64,000 nt of DNA, taken from assembly GCA_014281115.1 (NCBI GenBank), contig JACONQ010000001.1, forward strand, positions 2,604,001-2,668,000, given 5' to 3'. The notes under the pieces were generated by a model. The model searched no databases. It was not told the origin of the DNA and worked only from the letters and a program-made list of their open reading frames with translations. How positions within the stretch are numbered: the stretch's first letter is position 1; every line of letters starts with the position of its first letter. Below are positions 10,801 to 20,800 of this stretch, in pieces. The position numbers and the translations under genes were made by a program. Origin of the DNA: Laburnicola sp. R22_1 (Eukaryota > Ascomycota > Dothideomycetes > Pleosporales > Didymosphaeriaceae).

Positions 10801-13061
10801 TTCATGTCCTGTACACAGTACAGGAAGGGCGTCTTTGTAGGAACAATATGGAAGGTAATATTACCAACTGGAGTTGGAACAACTATTACTCCAAGGGTTC
10901 TAGTGTCGCCTTTGCCAAATCGAATTGTCTGACTAGCTGCTGAGGTATCGATCTGTACGAGTGGCAGTTTCCTACACAGAGCTTCAACCTGGGGTTGGCC
11001 AGCAGTCGATATGCCAGAAGCTCCAGTATCTGGCATAATCCCCTGAAAGACAGCGGATGAGTAGCGATCCTCAAACGTACAGTTGCGGCCTGTTGTCCAT
11101 GCCTCATATCCTTCTATAAGCCTGTGAGACTGATATCCTCCTGTAAGCCTGTGAGAGACTGATTGATCGTTCAATATTGACACAGTTTTGGCGCCGTCAA
11201 TTGCACGCGGCCCTGCTAGGTAGCCCTCGCAGAAGAATTGCTCGCTATAGTCCGCCTCATCCTGCAGTAATCCGTCGATCAAGTTGGTGATCCCGCTCGG
11301 GTCGGCAGTGGCGTTGCTATTATGGGCATTGCTGTCGGATATATCAAGGCCTTCGTAGTCAACTAGGAACTGCTGGATATCCTCTGTTGTACAGTCCATT
11401 GTTTGCTGTAGATGTTGAGCGTGCCTGTCGTATAATCTGCGCCTTTCCTCTGGTGTGTGCCTTGTAGAGAAGCAGTCAATCTTCCCACATACCCAGCATC
11501 GTTTTGCGTCCCGCTGGAACCGCTGGGATCCTCTGTAGCGGTCGCGGAATAACTGGTTTCCGCCTCTAGCGCGACTGTAACTGCCTTTATCGCGGCCGAA
11601 GCGGTAGCGGTTGCTGCCGCGGTTGTACGTCCGGTCCGTCCAGTACTGCTGCGGATCCGGGCTGTCGTCCGTATAGTAGGCCTGGCGTTGTGCTTGTCTC
11701 TCTTTCTCCGCCGTAACAATTGCTGACCTGATTTCCGCACAAAGTCCTTCATACGTAGACGCTGGTTTGTACAGAGCCATGCTACACTCCTTAACGCCGC
11801 GGCAGGCTCGTATTACTGCGTTGCGGAGGCTCATCTCTGAAGAATACTCCATAGTGTGCTCTGTCAGTCCATCCTGTATCTGTTGCAGCTCATCTGTGAG
11901 CTCTTGAAAGAGCTCTAGCATTGGCCTCTCTGGACTTTTCTGTACAAGGTTGAGTAGAGAGGCTTCGTGCCAAAGGATAGTGTATCGTTGCAGATCCTCC
12001 TCTGTCTCAAAGTGTTCCCTAACAGTCTTGACAATTGTAGCAAAATTAAAGCCTCTGCCGCGGATCTTACTCTGATAGAAAGCTTTAGCTCGTCCTTTAA
12101 GTGAGATAGGGTAGAGCCAGTGCATCTGTCCCTCAGAGATCTCAAACAACTCGCAGGTATCGTAAAAGGTCCTTAACTTGGCTGACAGAAAGTCATCCTT
12201 GTCGCCGCTGTATTTCATGTCCTCTGTATAGACCTTGAGAAACCCTGTCTTTGTCTGAATTGGGATCCTTTCTGGATCTGGGGCTGTATATGGTATTGGT
12301 GGCGGTGCTGAGAAACCTCTATATGTAGATGGTGCTGGCAGATTCGTGTACAATGGAAACCGTACTTGTGGCTGCTGAGATTGCTGCTGCTGTACTTGCT
12401 GAGGCAGCTGCTGAGGCTCTGGCGGCGGCAACAGTGACGGGTTACGATTCGGATAGGGCAACTCAGTTGTTCTGACTATTGTTGTATCGTCTTGGGGAGC
12501 TGTACTCTGTATAGCTGGCTTCGGAGCTATATTTGAAGCAATCTCCTCTAGATGGGTTCGCGTAATTTTGCCTGCCTGTATGATCTCCTCCTCTGTCCAC
12601 TGATGTGGCTCGTCGTTGTCAAGTACGTCTTGAAGAGACTTGCCAATCGATTTCCTTATGCCGCTGTCAACCCATACGCCATTGTAGAGGAGGTAATCGC
12701 GCAGTGTACACCGAGCTTTCCTAGCTGGTATCTCGAAGGTTGCCTTTGTCCATCCATCAAAGTCTGTCTTGAAGGTTTCCCATAGTCCAATACCTCTATA
12801 TTGAGAGCTTTTGTACAGTGAGACAGTGCTCAAGATGTATGCGTTAAGGATTGGCTCTGTGAGGTGTTCTGGGTTAGAGATGTCAATATCCTTGTCCCAT
12901 CCGCGTAGGTCGATCTGAAACTCCTCTCGTAGTTTCTGGACTTTGGCAGGAACAAAGTTGTTGTTACTGTACGCGGTTGATTGCGTAGGTTTGTCTTGGG
13001 TATCCTCTGGGTTTGCGGTGCCGAGAGAGCTGGTCTCTTTTCCAGACGCTGAAGCTGACAT
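7809..13061 (-). CDS. Copia gag-pol polyprotein, 1750 aa
   Basis: The self-contained protein of Copia-1: it makes virus-like particles, copies the RNA and integrates the DNA. Domains in order are as follows. A Gln/Pro-rich N-terminus precedes a gag region at about 270-460. A zinc-knuckle-like CWVCGKIDCF segment lies at 522-531. The aspartic protease has DTGASG at 678. An HHCC integrase zinc site uses H822, H827, C856 and C859. The integrase catalytic residues are D886, D941 and E977, giving the canonical D,D-35-E spacing. Reverse transcriptase spans about 1255-1500 with an active-site box QTDD at 1420-1423. RNase H has D1569, E1628 and D1668, ending in NPADAMTK. The start is the first ATG after the leader. 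No frameshift separates gag from pol. QTDD in place of the usual YVDD is unusual. Confidence 0.96.
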   Translation of the reverse strand: MSASASGKETSSLGTANPEDTQDKPTQSTAYSNNNFVPAKVQKLREEFQIDLRGWDKDIDISNPEHLTEPILNAYILSTVSLYKSSQYRGIGLWETFKTDFDGWTKATFEIPARKARCTLRDYLLYNGVWVDSGIRKSIGKSLQDVLDNDEPHQWTEEEIIQAGKITRTHLEEIASNIAPKPAIQSTAPQDDTTIVRTTELPYPNRNPSLLPPPEPQQLPQQVQQQQSQQPQVRFPLYTNLPAPSTYRGFSAPPPIPYTAPDPERIPIQTKTGFLKVYTEDMKYSGDKDDFLSAKLRTFYDTCELFEISEGQMHWLYPISLKGRAKAFYQSKIRGRGFNFATIVKTVREHFETEEDLQRYTILWHEASLLNLVQKSPERPMLELFQELTDELQQIQDGLTEHTMEYSSEMSLRNAVIRACRGVKECSMALYKPASTYEGLCAEIRSAIVTAEKERQAQRQAYYTDDSPDPQQYWTDRTYNRGSNRYRFGRDKGSYSRARGGNQLFRDRYRGSQRFQRDAKRCWVCGKIDCFSTRHTPEERRRLYDRHAQHLQQTMDCTTEDIQQFLVDYEGLDISDSNAHNSNATADPSGITNLIDGLLQDEADYSEQFFCEGYLAGPRAIDGAKTVSILNDQSVSHRLTGGYQSHRLIEGYEAWTTGRNCTFEDRYSSAVFQGIMPDTGASGISTAGQPQVEALCRKLPLVQIDTSAASQTIRFGKGDTRTLGVIVVPTPVGNITFHIVPTKTPFLYCVQDMNRMGVRLDNLRSVLVQNDSKFVPIVWKWGHPYMLLDQEESLAGCHWTATEDRGSRATCHLTETELRRLHRRFGHPSVRRLLRLLQRAGHEVDQQILQHLTRYCHHCQMNAKSPGRFKFTLKDDYEFNFSIVVDVLYINGKPVLQIVDEATRFGASRFLPDMSAATAWDTIRICWIDVYLGPPDQIVHDAGTNFASREFQQLARSMAIITKEVPVEAHNSIGLVERYHAPLRRAYKIIEAEVQDERPSKELILQMAQKAVNDSAGPDGLVPTLLVFGAYPRMTDADPPSPSTEKRTKAIRLATDEVRKLHAQRQINDALAIRNGPDTRITVNLPIGSQVRVYREKKGWTGPHTLLETQGETCIVELPSGSTQFRSTVVKPYYKEPQETTPQDPTLPDTTMPDPVGGTPPKSPREKPAAEARPSRQRRKPTRYPGDETDNEDQGEQLQSTAYMTAKEVADRELSRKLRQEGKITTPGAPFEASQRQEIDGLIARGVFEFTQYDPDGKHQGIRVFKSRLVNEVKGKTTDNPFEKSRLVIQAYNDDGKEIILTQSPTIQRSSQRLILALAPTAIHCDIRVYLRDVTQAYTQSTTYLNRLILARLPSQLQSTYPPNTIMVVQRPLYGIPEAGTHWWATYHKHHRQQLAMETSTYDPCLLLTAEKPFGVVGMQTDDTLILADEQFAEKEDTELQKAEIKAKPKEALSESLPLLFNGCIITQKDKVIEMRQKDQGKKIQLVDLSHSDFRQAYREQRARAAYIATICQPEASFDLSRAAQAQDPTEEDAKDLNKRLKWQLDNLTRGLQYVPLHLATAKLYIFVDGSFANNKDYSSQIGYIIVLANETTEDDPAAQDKFEIYGNLLHWSSTKSKRITRSVLASEIYGMVSGVDIGVCIGQTIGKIASQLASDLGELLPIVVCTDSYSLYECLVKLGTTKEKRLMIDIMALRQSYERRELAEIRWINGDDNPADAMTKSNPNKSLEQLVSLNKLTIRIEGWVKRKEE

Positions 13062-13143
13062 GGTTGTCGCTATATGACGGTACTATAGGACAGTGAGACG
13101 AGTCTTCAAGTCCTGTATCGTAAGCGACGTTGTTGAGGCAAAA

Positions 13144-13220
13144 CCAGTACGCTATGAGTCGATACTAGTAATTACCAGGCAAAAGCCAGTATGCTATAAG
13201 TCGATACTCGCAATCACCCT
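13144..13220 (-). repeat. Imperfect direct repeat in the Copia-1 leader
   Basis: Two copies of a roughly 33 bp unit with core GCTATGAGTCGATACT / GCTATAAGTCGATACT lie about 43 bp apart between the 5' LTR and the ATG. Their place in the untranslated leader would suit a packaging or translation element. That is inference only. Confidence 0.6.
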
Positions 13221-13275
13221 TCGAGCGCTGGTACCTTGCTTGTCTGTGGCTAACGTGAGGTTAACCACTGATCAG

Positions 13276-13481
13276 TGTTGGTTCCACGTCGGGTCGTGTA
13301 TACACGGTAAACAGTAATAAATAGATAGTCAAAGATTTTGGTTGTAAGTTGTTGTCCTATCCTCACCGTGGAGGTGAGGATAGGGCAGACCCCCTGTCAA
13401 ACACTGGCCAAACAAGGAGGCAAGGCTAGGGGTAGAACCCCTGTAACAACGCTAGCTACTTGGGGAGAGCTACTGCCAACA
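13276..13481 (-). repeat. 5' LTR of Copia-1
   Basis: 206 bp, TGTTGG...CCAACA, apparently identical to the 3' LTR at 7548-7753. Its minus-strand sequence fuses with the pogo-B transposase frame, giving that frame seven alien codons and a stop inside the LTR. Confidence 0.96.
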
Positions 13482-15314
13482 GATAACGCTCAGGGAGCCG
13501 TAAAGAGCGACCCCGGCGTGTACGCGCTGGCGTAGGCGCCACATCTACAACAGATGAAAAGTTGTACTCTACATCCTCCTCATCAATTAAAGGAGGTGTA
13601 ATAGCCTTCTCCTTGCCCTTACGCGTCACCTTGGAGGTGTTTTGGAGTAGGAGAGGAGCTTCTTGGATGCCTTTGGGGGCCTTGCTTTTGGTGCCCGAAG
13701 CGCCTGGGTTGACGCCAGGGCCCTGGGCGCGCTCCTCCTTTTGTATAGCCTTTGTACGCCTCCGCTCCTCCTGGATAGCCTTCCTCTGCTCCTTCTCTTG
13801 CTCCTTAGCCTTTGCCTCCTGATCTTTTTGTGCCTGGCGTTGGCGAGCTTCCTTGGCCTTTGTAGGGGACCAAAACATGGCGCCACTAGCGTAATTTGTA
13901 GGTGGTTCAAGCAGTAGAGGCTTTCCTTGCGTAGGGCGCTTCTTCTAGGCTAGCGCTTCTCGTAAACGCTTATTTTCATGGTTCAGGAGGGCGTTGCGCA
14001 CTGAAATTGAGTGCATAGTGCGGGAGAGCTGCCGGGACCCCTCAGCGTAAGTATCAGCGACAACCTGGCGCAAGAGTCTCTCAATTTTACGCCAATCTGA
14101 AGCGCTAAGTACAGAAGAGCTGCTATCGCTTGAGGATGGCCGCTCTGGGTCCATATTATTAAAGCGCTGAAGGATTACTTGGGGTTGAAAGGCACTAGGC
14201 CAGTGGCCTTAAAGGCGCTGCAGATCGTATTTTCTTAAAAGGAGCACTGCCAGGCCCTCTTAAACATAGCAAAGAAGTCGCGCTTTGTGACTCTTAAGAG
14301 GCCCTAGCACTTATCCAAATACTCAGTAAGTTCAGCAGAGTAGGCAGTGCTGAGAGGCTTGAATAGCGCGACGTCGAGCGGCTGGAGCGTATGGGTTGAA
14401 TAAGGTGGATAGATGGCCAGGAGGATCTTATTTTGATCGCAGTAGTTAATAAACTCCATTGTAACATGCGATCCATGGCCGTCAAGGAGTAGTAGACGAT
14501 AATCGCGGCGCGCCTTTGCCTTAGTCTCCCTGTCAAACACCTGTTTGACCCATACTAGGCCTAAATCATTGTTCGTCCATCCACTTAGTGATACTGCAAA
14601 GAGAGCTTTGTGTGAGGAGTCGTTAAAATCTTGTAACCAGGTGTCTTGTATATTGTTTAACTGCGCTTAATAAATCAAGCAAGGCGTAAGAGAGCTTCCA
14701 TCAGCGCAAATACATGCCAGCGTCGTAATCCACTCGCGATTGCCGTCCTGGAGCATTTGTTTAATGCCGCCGCTCTCATAGCGCTGTCGGGAGAAGACAC
14801 GCTTCATTTTTGACAGCACCCCAATCAGGAAACCCTTCTCATCCATATTGTACATGTGGCGCTTATCAACGTTATACTGCTCAATCTTTTTACGTAGGAG
14901 CTCGAAATATAGGGCGTACTTGAAGGCAGAGTCGGCGCGTTTACGTGAGGCGTCTATACCAGAGGTCCAGTGCGAAAGTAGGTCGACTTTGTGGCGTCGT
15001 ATAAATCGGTCAACCCAGTTTTTGCCAGCAGGCTTCCCAGCTATTTCTAATGCGAAATTTCGTATCATCTCCTTTGTAGGGGGTAATCCTCGTTCGCAAA
15101 GGCCATCAATATATTGTAGAAGCTCAGTTTCCTGTTGGGAGTTGAGGAGGCGCTGGCTGTCGGCCAGCGCGTCGCGCGTGCCCTGCACCCTACGATGCCG
15201 GCGCGACAACGTATTGCGATCGCAGCCATATTTTTAAGCGACTTTGGTGTAATTAGGCTTCTCAGAGATGCTCAGCGAGCTCAAATAGTCAAGAGCAGCA
15301 CTTAATTCAGCCAT
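13482..15314 (-). pseudogene. pogo-B transposase, broken by stops, a frameshift and Copia-1
   Basis: The minus-strand gene starts at MAELSAALDYL (ATG at 15314). A helix-turn-helix NTLSRRHRRVQG follows, then the DDE core: YNMDEKGFLIG (near 14845), LLLLDGHGSH (near 14490) and LQPLDVALF (near 14380). All three aspartates are kept. A leucine-rich helix and a Lys/Glu-rich tail end in RSLRLPERY. Premature stops occur at about 15236, 14668, 14307, 14229 and 13947, mostly replacing Gln. A one-base frameshift lies near 14190. Copia-1 inserted three codons before the natural stop: the original ending resumes at 7542 and stops at 7535-7537. It is close kin of the pogo-D transposase at 45082-46950. Confidence 0.9.
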
Positions 15315-15412
15315 ATTCGTTGTATAGAGCGTTGCAAAAGGTGCCGAAGTTGGGCTGTTGAGGCGGAAAATCGATCGTCCGGTGGGGCCGATCGTCAGGT
15401 GATGAAACACGG

Positions 15413-17640
15413 TAAAGGCACAAGGCTGGGCCACTAAGGCTCTCTAGCTAATAAACAGTTTTCTTATAGAAAGGCGGGTGAGGGTTAGGCTGGGCAAATC
15501 GATCACCCCCACCCACCTAGTATAATGCGGCACTCCACAAGGCTCGCCACTTTCACTAGTACTATATACGCTATACCTCGCTAAACTTATAAAAGCTGGC
15601 AACAATCTACGCTTTGGATATGCCAACAATATTTGCCTCTATAGGGCAGCCCACACTCTAGAGGAGAGCAACCTCCTTGTCGCAAATAACGTCAGGGACG
15701 TTATATAGTGGGGAGACGACAACTAAGTGGCTTTCGCACCCAAAAAGATAGAAATAATACACCTTACCCGCCAGAGAGGGCCCGTAGCGCCACCCTGCGT
15801 AGTTAACAATACACTAACAATCCACCTAGTTACACAGAATTAGAACTCGCTATAGCAGCTAGCACTCTAATAGCTTGGAGTCTAGTTTGACTAAAAGCTC
15901 ACATTTAAGCGACATATCGCTGAACAAGCCGCCAAGGCCCGCAAGGTGGCCCTTTATATTCGAAGCTTGGCCTGAACCACCTGCGGCCCCCCAGCGGCTT
16001 TATTGCGTAAGGCCGTTATTACCTGCATTGTCTCGCGACTACTCTATAGAGTAGAGGCGTGGTACGGGGGTCGCATGAAGCCCGCTCGCATACGATGACA
16101 GGCTCAGGCCAACAAGGTTAGCGCCAGGCTTAGAGACCACGTTGATATTGTCCACAAGACGCTGGCCCTCGCTGTATGAGGCGTCCTGCCTATATACAGG
16201 ACTACACCCACAGCCACACTATTCAGGAACACTAGTCTGCTCTCAGGCCCAGTTGCTCTCGAAAACGCGAAGCTTAGGTTTGCCGTACACCTGCAAACAA
16301 TAGACAATAGACACCCCCTTACTAAGCGGGCACAGACCCTACAAATCCGGCGGGGCAGAGGCGTGGGAAGCCCACAGCAACCCAGGACTATTGTCGAGCG
16401 CGTTGGCTCACTTCTTAACCTAGTCCCAAGACCGGTCCTTATAAAACCTCACTACTCGCCTGACTGTTGGATGGACCCAATAGGGGGGGTAAAGAAGAGA
16501 GAAGCGGCTAAGGCTTTTAAAGAATGGTGGGCACACCTCCCATAGGACAAAGTTATGGTTTTCTCTAACGGCTTGGAGCAGAGCCTCAAAGGGATTAAGC
16601 ATGTTACGTACGGCTACGCTGTATACCAAGGCGGATGGGAAGTTGGCCTAGGCAGAGGCTCACTTAATACACGCTCCCATGTGTTCGACGCAGAAGCTGT
16701 AGGGGCATGGCGAGGGCTAGAGCACATTATGCGCGATCTGGCCCTTCGCATGTAACGAATCTAAATGTGTATTAACAGCACGTTAGTTATATAGTGCCTA
16801 TGAGGGAACGCACCGCCCTCTTCTTAGTGGGCCTTCCTCCAATACTAACAGATTATGGAGACGTTAGGCGTCCGAGTACGCTGGTCCCTAGGACATATGG
16901 GCATATAAGGAAATAAAAAGGCGGATTGCCTAGCGGACCTAGAGGCTTACAGCCCTTACTCTTCAGAACTACAAGCTGCTGAGCCCACGATCACGGGGCT
17001 ACAGTTAGACGCCCGGATTAATCACCGCCTTGCGGAAATAGAATGGTGGAGATAACACAAGACAAAGCTCTCTATATGGTACAATTAGTAGGGCCTATGC
17101 TACACGAGCACAGCTGCACTAGCGGAGCTTGGCCTTAGCTGTTGAATCTTAGCTAAACTCTTGTTAACTAGGACTATGCACAGTGACTACGCCTGGTATT
17201 ATAAGAAATTTAGACATAAGGACGCAACCCTTACCTGCGCATGCGGAAAAGAAAAGGCCCCTAGCCATCTGGTCCACTGCTGGAAAGCACGAAGATGCTT
17301 TGCTAGCTGGCCCTAGCGACCTAGCGGGCCTCTAACGAACGCCCACGAGGGACAAAAGTACCTTCGGCAGCTCCTTAGCTGCCTAGAGGACTTCGCCGCC
17401 TTTCTTAAGCTGACTAGCTCTAATAGGGCTTAATTAAAGAAGCAAGTAAATATAACGTTCCCTTAGGGACAAGATCCTGCGCACATAGGCGCTAGACTAG
17501 ACTTCTTACTTTACTCGCATGGAGGAGTTTAAGAGAGTTAATAGGCTTTTATAGAGCAGCTATTGCACGACCTATCTCCCCCTTACGGGGAGAGACGCGT
17601 CCCCCATGCCCCACAGGAGGCCTATGTAGATAAAGGCTCT
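15413..17640 (+). pseudogene. 3' half of the LINE ORF2 (downstream of pogo-B)
   Basis: This is the continuation of the LINE gene described from 6438. It carries the later reverse transcriptase blocks, RNase H and the Cys/His motif. Cleaner stretches without stops occur at 16363-16545 and 16555-16755 (the RNase H region). The second one runs AVYQGGWEVGLGRG and then FDAEAVGAWRGLEHI, which matches RNase H order around its second acidic residue. The 17300-17640 part is the untranslated 3' end. Confidence 0.8.
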
Positions 17641-17750
17641 TAGCCAAGTCTACTGGACGTAAATTAATTCTATCTATCTATCTATCTATAGTAGTAACTC
17701 TAGTGCTATAAAAATCTATCTAACTATATATTAATTTCTATATAACTATT

Positions 17751-17820
17751 ACGCTCTATTATGCTCTATTACGCTCTATTATACTCTATTACGCTCTATT
17801 ATACTCTATTACGCTCTATT
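17751..17820. repeat. 10-bp tandem repeat
   Basis: Seven copies of AYGCTCTATT or its mutated form ATACTCTATT. They lie in the 3' non-coding end of Gypsy-1 just beyond the LINE. The copy differences are C/T and G/A. Confidence 0.9.
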
Positions 17821-20800
17821 TCTAACTATTATATTCCTTATAGTAATTTACACTAAATTACTATAGATTTAATCTAATTTGTTAATATCTATTAGATTTA
17901 TATTATTAGTATTATTATTTATTAGAATTATATTATTAGTACTATTATTATATAAGTTAGTGCGCGCAACTCTACTAAGAGAACTATTAGAAGGGTTCCT
18001 AGGGGAACTACTATCTATTGCTAACTTAAGACCTAGATCTAACTATTTCTAGATATTTAGGTAGGCTTTTGCAATAAAAAGAATAATAAGATATATAATA
18101 ATATTCTAACGTGTAATAAGTGTATTAAAGTTATATAGTATAGTACGCTTTTTAGGTTCTTAGTGTAAAAACTAGTAATAAGATAAGAGTAATTAAGCAG
18201 ATTATAATAAGACTTCTAGATAGAATTATTAAATTTATCCTATATAACTTTATATTCTATAATGCTGCAGTTAGACGCGTATAGGTTCTATGTTAACTTA
18301 TTTAATTAATAGGTTAATATAGTCTTAACTTTATACTCTTTATTAGTGCATTTATTTAGTAGAATATTATCTTTATTATATATTTAGCTATTAAGCGGTT
18401 GCTTATTATATAGGTATAGTAGCTATAGGTAGAAGATATTATATAGTTAACTTATTTTCTTAGGTAAGTTAAGCTTATAAGCTATATTATTTATAACGCA
18501 AACTATATAAAAAGGTCTCCTATTCTTAAAGTTAAGTAAAAAACTAGGCCTTTTTATTTTTAAGTTACGCGCGTCTAATATTACCTTATTACTAATCTTA
18601 AAGTAGAGTATAGGCACACGCTTTATATTAGTGTACTTAACTTACTTAGCTTATACTTATTATAAATTATTACGTAAAAAGTTACGTAACTAGGTAAGAG
18701 AGTTAATAAAGTTATCTACGCATTAGCAATTTATATAAGCAGGCGCTATAAGTAGACATTTACTAGTAGTAGCATTTCTACTTACTAACTTAATATTATA
18801 TAGCTACTAGATAGGCTTAGTACTATTACGTAATAAGTAACCCTTAGTAGTACTAAAGAGTGTAACTCCTATTAACTTACTAACTAATAAGTTAGCAACA
18901 AATTTTGCTATAGGCAAGTATAAACCTAATTATCCTATTAATAATTAATATATGCGCATAAGTACTCCTTTAATATAGCGTTAATAACTTTAGTTTAGCT
19001 ATTAGTTTTAGAGTGCTAACTAGTTAATAGTTATAGTTTTATATTAAGGCGTTTATAGAGTTATTTCTAGAAGTAGAATATAAACTATTAACTATAGTTA
19101 CTAATAACATTCTCTAGAAAACTCTTCTTATACTAGATATAGATAATAAAGACCTCTATAACTACTTTAGCTATAATCTTAACTATAGGAATAAACTTCT
19201 TCTTTTTGCTAAGCTAGTCTATAATAACTATAATAGCTATATAGATCTTGCTATTATTATAGTAAGGTAGTAAGCTAATAATAAAGTCTATTAAGATTAA
19301 TTTCTAGTATTAGTCTAGAATTAGCAGTAAATATAGTAAACTATATTTAGTATTATAGTATAGCTTACTATCGTAGTAGAAAATATAAGTATAGATATAA
19401 TAAGTAATAGTGTATATTATATATAGCTAGTAATACTAGTAACTAATACGCTTATAAGTACTTTTATAACTAATATATCTAGTAGTAATGCTATTATAAG
19501 CTTATTTAAGAATGCGCGTATAGAGCTCCTTAATATTAAAAATATATAGTTAGTTCTTAATATATAGTAGTCTATTACTTAGTTAATAGTCTACAACCTT
19601 AATCCTAAGTTCCTACTTAAGGAGCTTCTCTAATAAATAGTAGGCCTTAGTCTTAATAGTAGTAATAATATCTTAGACTATCTTATTAGAAGCATAGGTA
19701 GTCTTAATATTCTTAAGCAATTGCGCGGTTTCTTTAGTCTCTATTATAGCTATAGTAGCAGGTTTGTTATTATTAGCGGCAAGTTTAGCAATATAATATA
19801 GTATAGCTGCTAGTTATACGCTAGAATAATAATTCTTATCTAATAAAGTATAGGTAGTAGCAATTATATAATATAAACCTTTATTCTTAAAGATCTTTAG
19901 TTATAAGACTATCTAAACTTAGTGTTGCTAGTTGTCAGATACGTAAGTATCTTTAATAAGATGAGATGAAAGTAATGGATTTGATGATGAATTGATTGTC
20001 GAGTGATCTCTGTCGAAGAAGCTTAGCTATCGTACGCAATATCTATCTAGCGCTAAGACGCACTAGTAATAGTGCGGAGTAGTGTAATAGTAGTACGCCA
20101 GTCTCCTTTGTGTATTTCACAGTGATCTCACAGTAAAATTACTGTAAGTTACACCAACTGTCGTCATAAGGAGACCATGTGATCGGACGCACGTGACTAC
20201 TGGATTTCACAGTGAAATCACAGTGATTTCCAGTAACCTGATATCTGACACTAGTAGGTGTTATTATTACTCTTAGGTAGGTTACTAAGTTGTCTAGTAA
20301 GCACGTTAGGCTTTATATTTTATTTTTTAAGATAGTATTAGATGCAGAAGTTAAATTTAGCTAAAAACTCCACCTATTGCGCTTATTATTAGTTAAGCTA
20401 TTTGCTAGTTATAAAGTATTGTAACGCTAGGTAATTAGTAATAATATTAATAGGGTCTTAGGTACTAGATAGGTTAGATCTCTATTCTTTAAAGGCGTGT
20501 ACTATAGCTAGCAACTCTTTATTATAGATTTTATAGTTGCACTTAGTAAGGTTTATTTTATATAATAAATATATAATAGGCTATAGTATACCTTACTTAC
20601 CCTTTTGTAATAGGACTATAGTAGTAATAAAGTTAGACGCGTTAGTTTCTAACTAAGTCTTCTTATCTAGATTAAAATAGACTAGTATAGGTGCTATTAT
20701 AAAGACTTATTTAAGCGCGTTAAACGCTATTACGGCGGAAGTCCTTAGTCTAATAGGCTAGTCTTTTAGCGCGTTACCATTTATAAAATTAGTTAATAGG

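Larger units (their letters stand above)
7548..13481 (-). mobile_element. Intact Copia-type LTR retrotransposon (Copia-1)
   Basis: A 5934 bp element with two 206 bp LTRs that look identical by eye, each TGTTGG...CCAACA. The target duplication is GATAA (7543-7547 and 13482-13486). One uninterrupted gag-pol frame fills the interior. Identical LTRs and the absence of stops show a recent insertion that has not been through RIP. It is the innermost of four levels: Gypsy-1, LINE, pogo-B, Copia-1. On the minus strand the 5' LTR is at 13276-13481. No primer-binding site could be assigned with certainty. Confidence 0.97.
7375..15412 (-). mobile_element. pogo/Fot1-like DNA transposon (pogo-B), split by Copia-1
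   Basis: Inverted repeats of about 45 bp start CCATGTTTCATCACC at 7375 and end as the inverse GGTGATGAAACACGG at 15412, with about three mismatches. TA duplications lie at 7373-7374 and 15413-15414. Without Copia-1 it is about 2.1 kb. It sits within the reverse transcriptase region of the LINE, which must therefore be older. Base composition is much less AT-rich than in Gypsy-1, so it has suffered only light RIP. Confidence 0.92.
6438..17300 (+). pseudogene. LINE ORF2 remnant: endonuclease end, reverse transcriptase, RNase H, zinc motif
   Basis: The coding parts are 6438-7372 and 15415-17300, separated by pogo-B. In order one reads the end of an endonuclease (APWWTDEC near 6510), and reverse transcriptase blocks RPIVLLSCFGKGFE (near 7110) and TMDVQGAFNAL (near 7318). 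The insertion follows. Then come a PLSLVLY block and the active-site box as GYANNI (15617-15634), where the family has two aspartates. RNase H has VFSNG (near 16556), normally with Asp for Asn. A C-x-C-x7-H-x3-C zinc motif lies at 17237-17281. Stops such as TAA, TAG and TGA at Gln, Trp and Arg positions are frequent. The protein would copy element RNA at nicked chromosomal DNA and is now dead. Confidence 0.85.
6438..17684 (+). mobile_element. Tad/I-like LINE, 5'-truncated, split by pogo-B
   Basis: A non-LTR retrotransposon bounded by a 17 bp target duplication, TCTATAGTAGTAACTCT, at 6421-6437 and 17685-17701. The 3' end is a short TCTA tandem (about 17669-17684) in place of poly-A. Without pogo-B and Copia-1 the LINE is about 3.2 kb, so the first ORF and most of the endonuclease are missing, as is usual for 5' truncation during target-primed reverse transcription. 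It is inserted just inside the 3' end of Gypsy-1. RIP-type changes are present but sparser than in Gypsy-1. Confidence 0.85.

Noticed and set aside
8617..12785. Several plus-strand open frames inside the Copia-1 gag-pol
   Set aside because: They are antisense shadows of an intact 1750-codon gene with clear domains.
13250..13275. tRNA primer-binding site next to the Copia-1 5' LTR
   Set aside because: The adjacent minus-strand sequence CTGATCAGTGGTTAACC could not be matched confidently to a tRNA end from memory, so no site is called.
13562..13917. Leucine-rich plus-strand frames opposite the pogo-B C-terminus
   Set aside because: They are the complement of the Lys/Glu/Arg-rich transposase tail, which reads as Leu-rich on the other strand.
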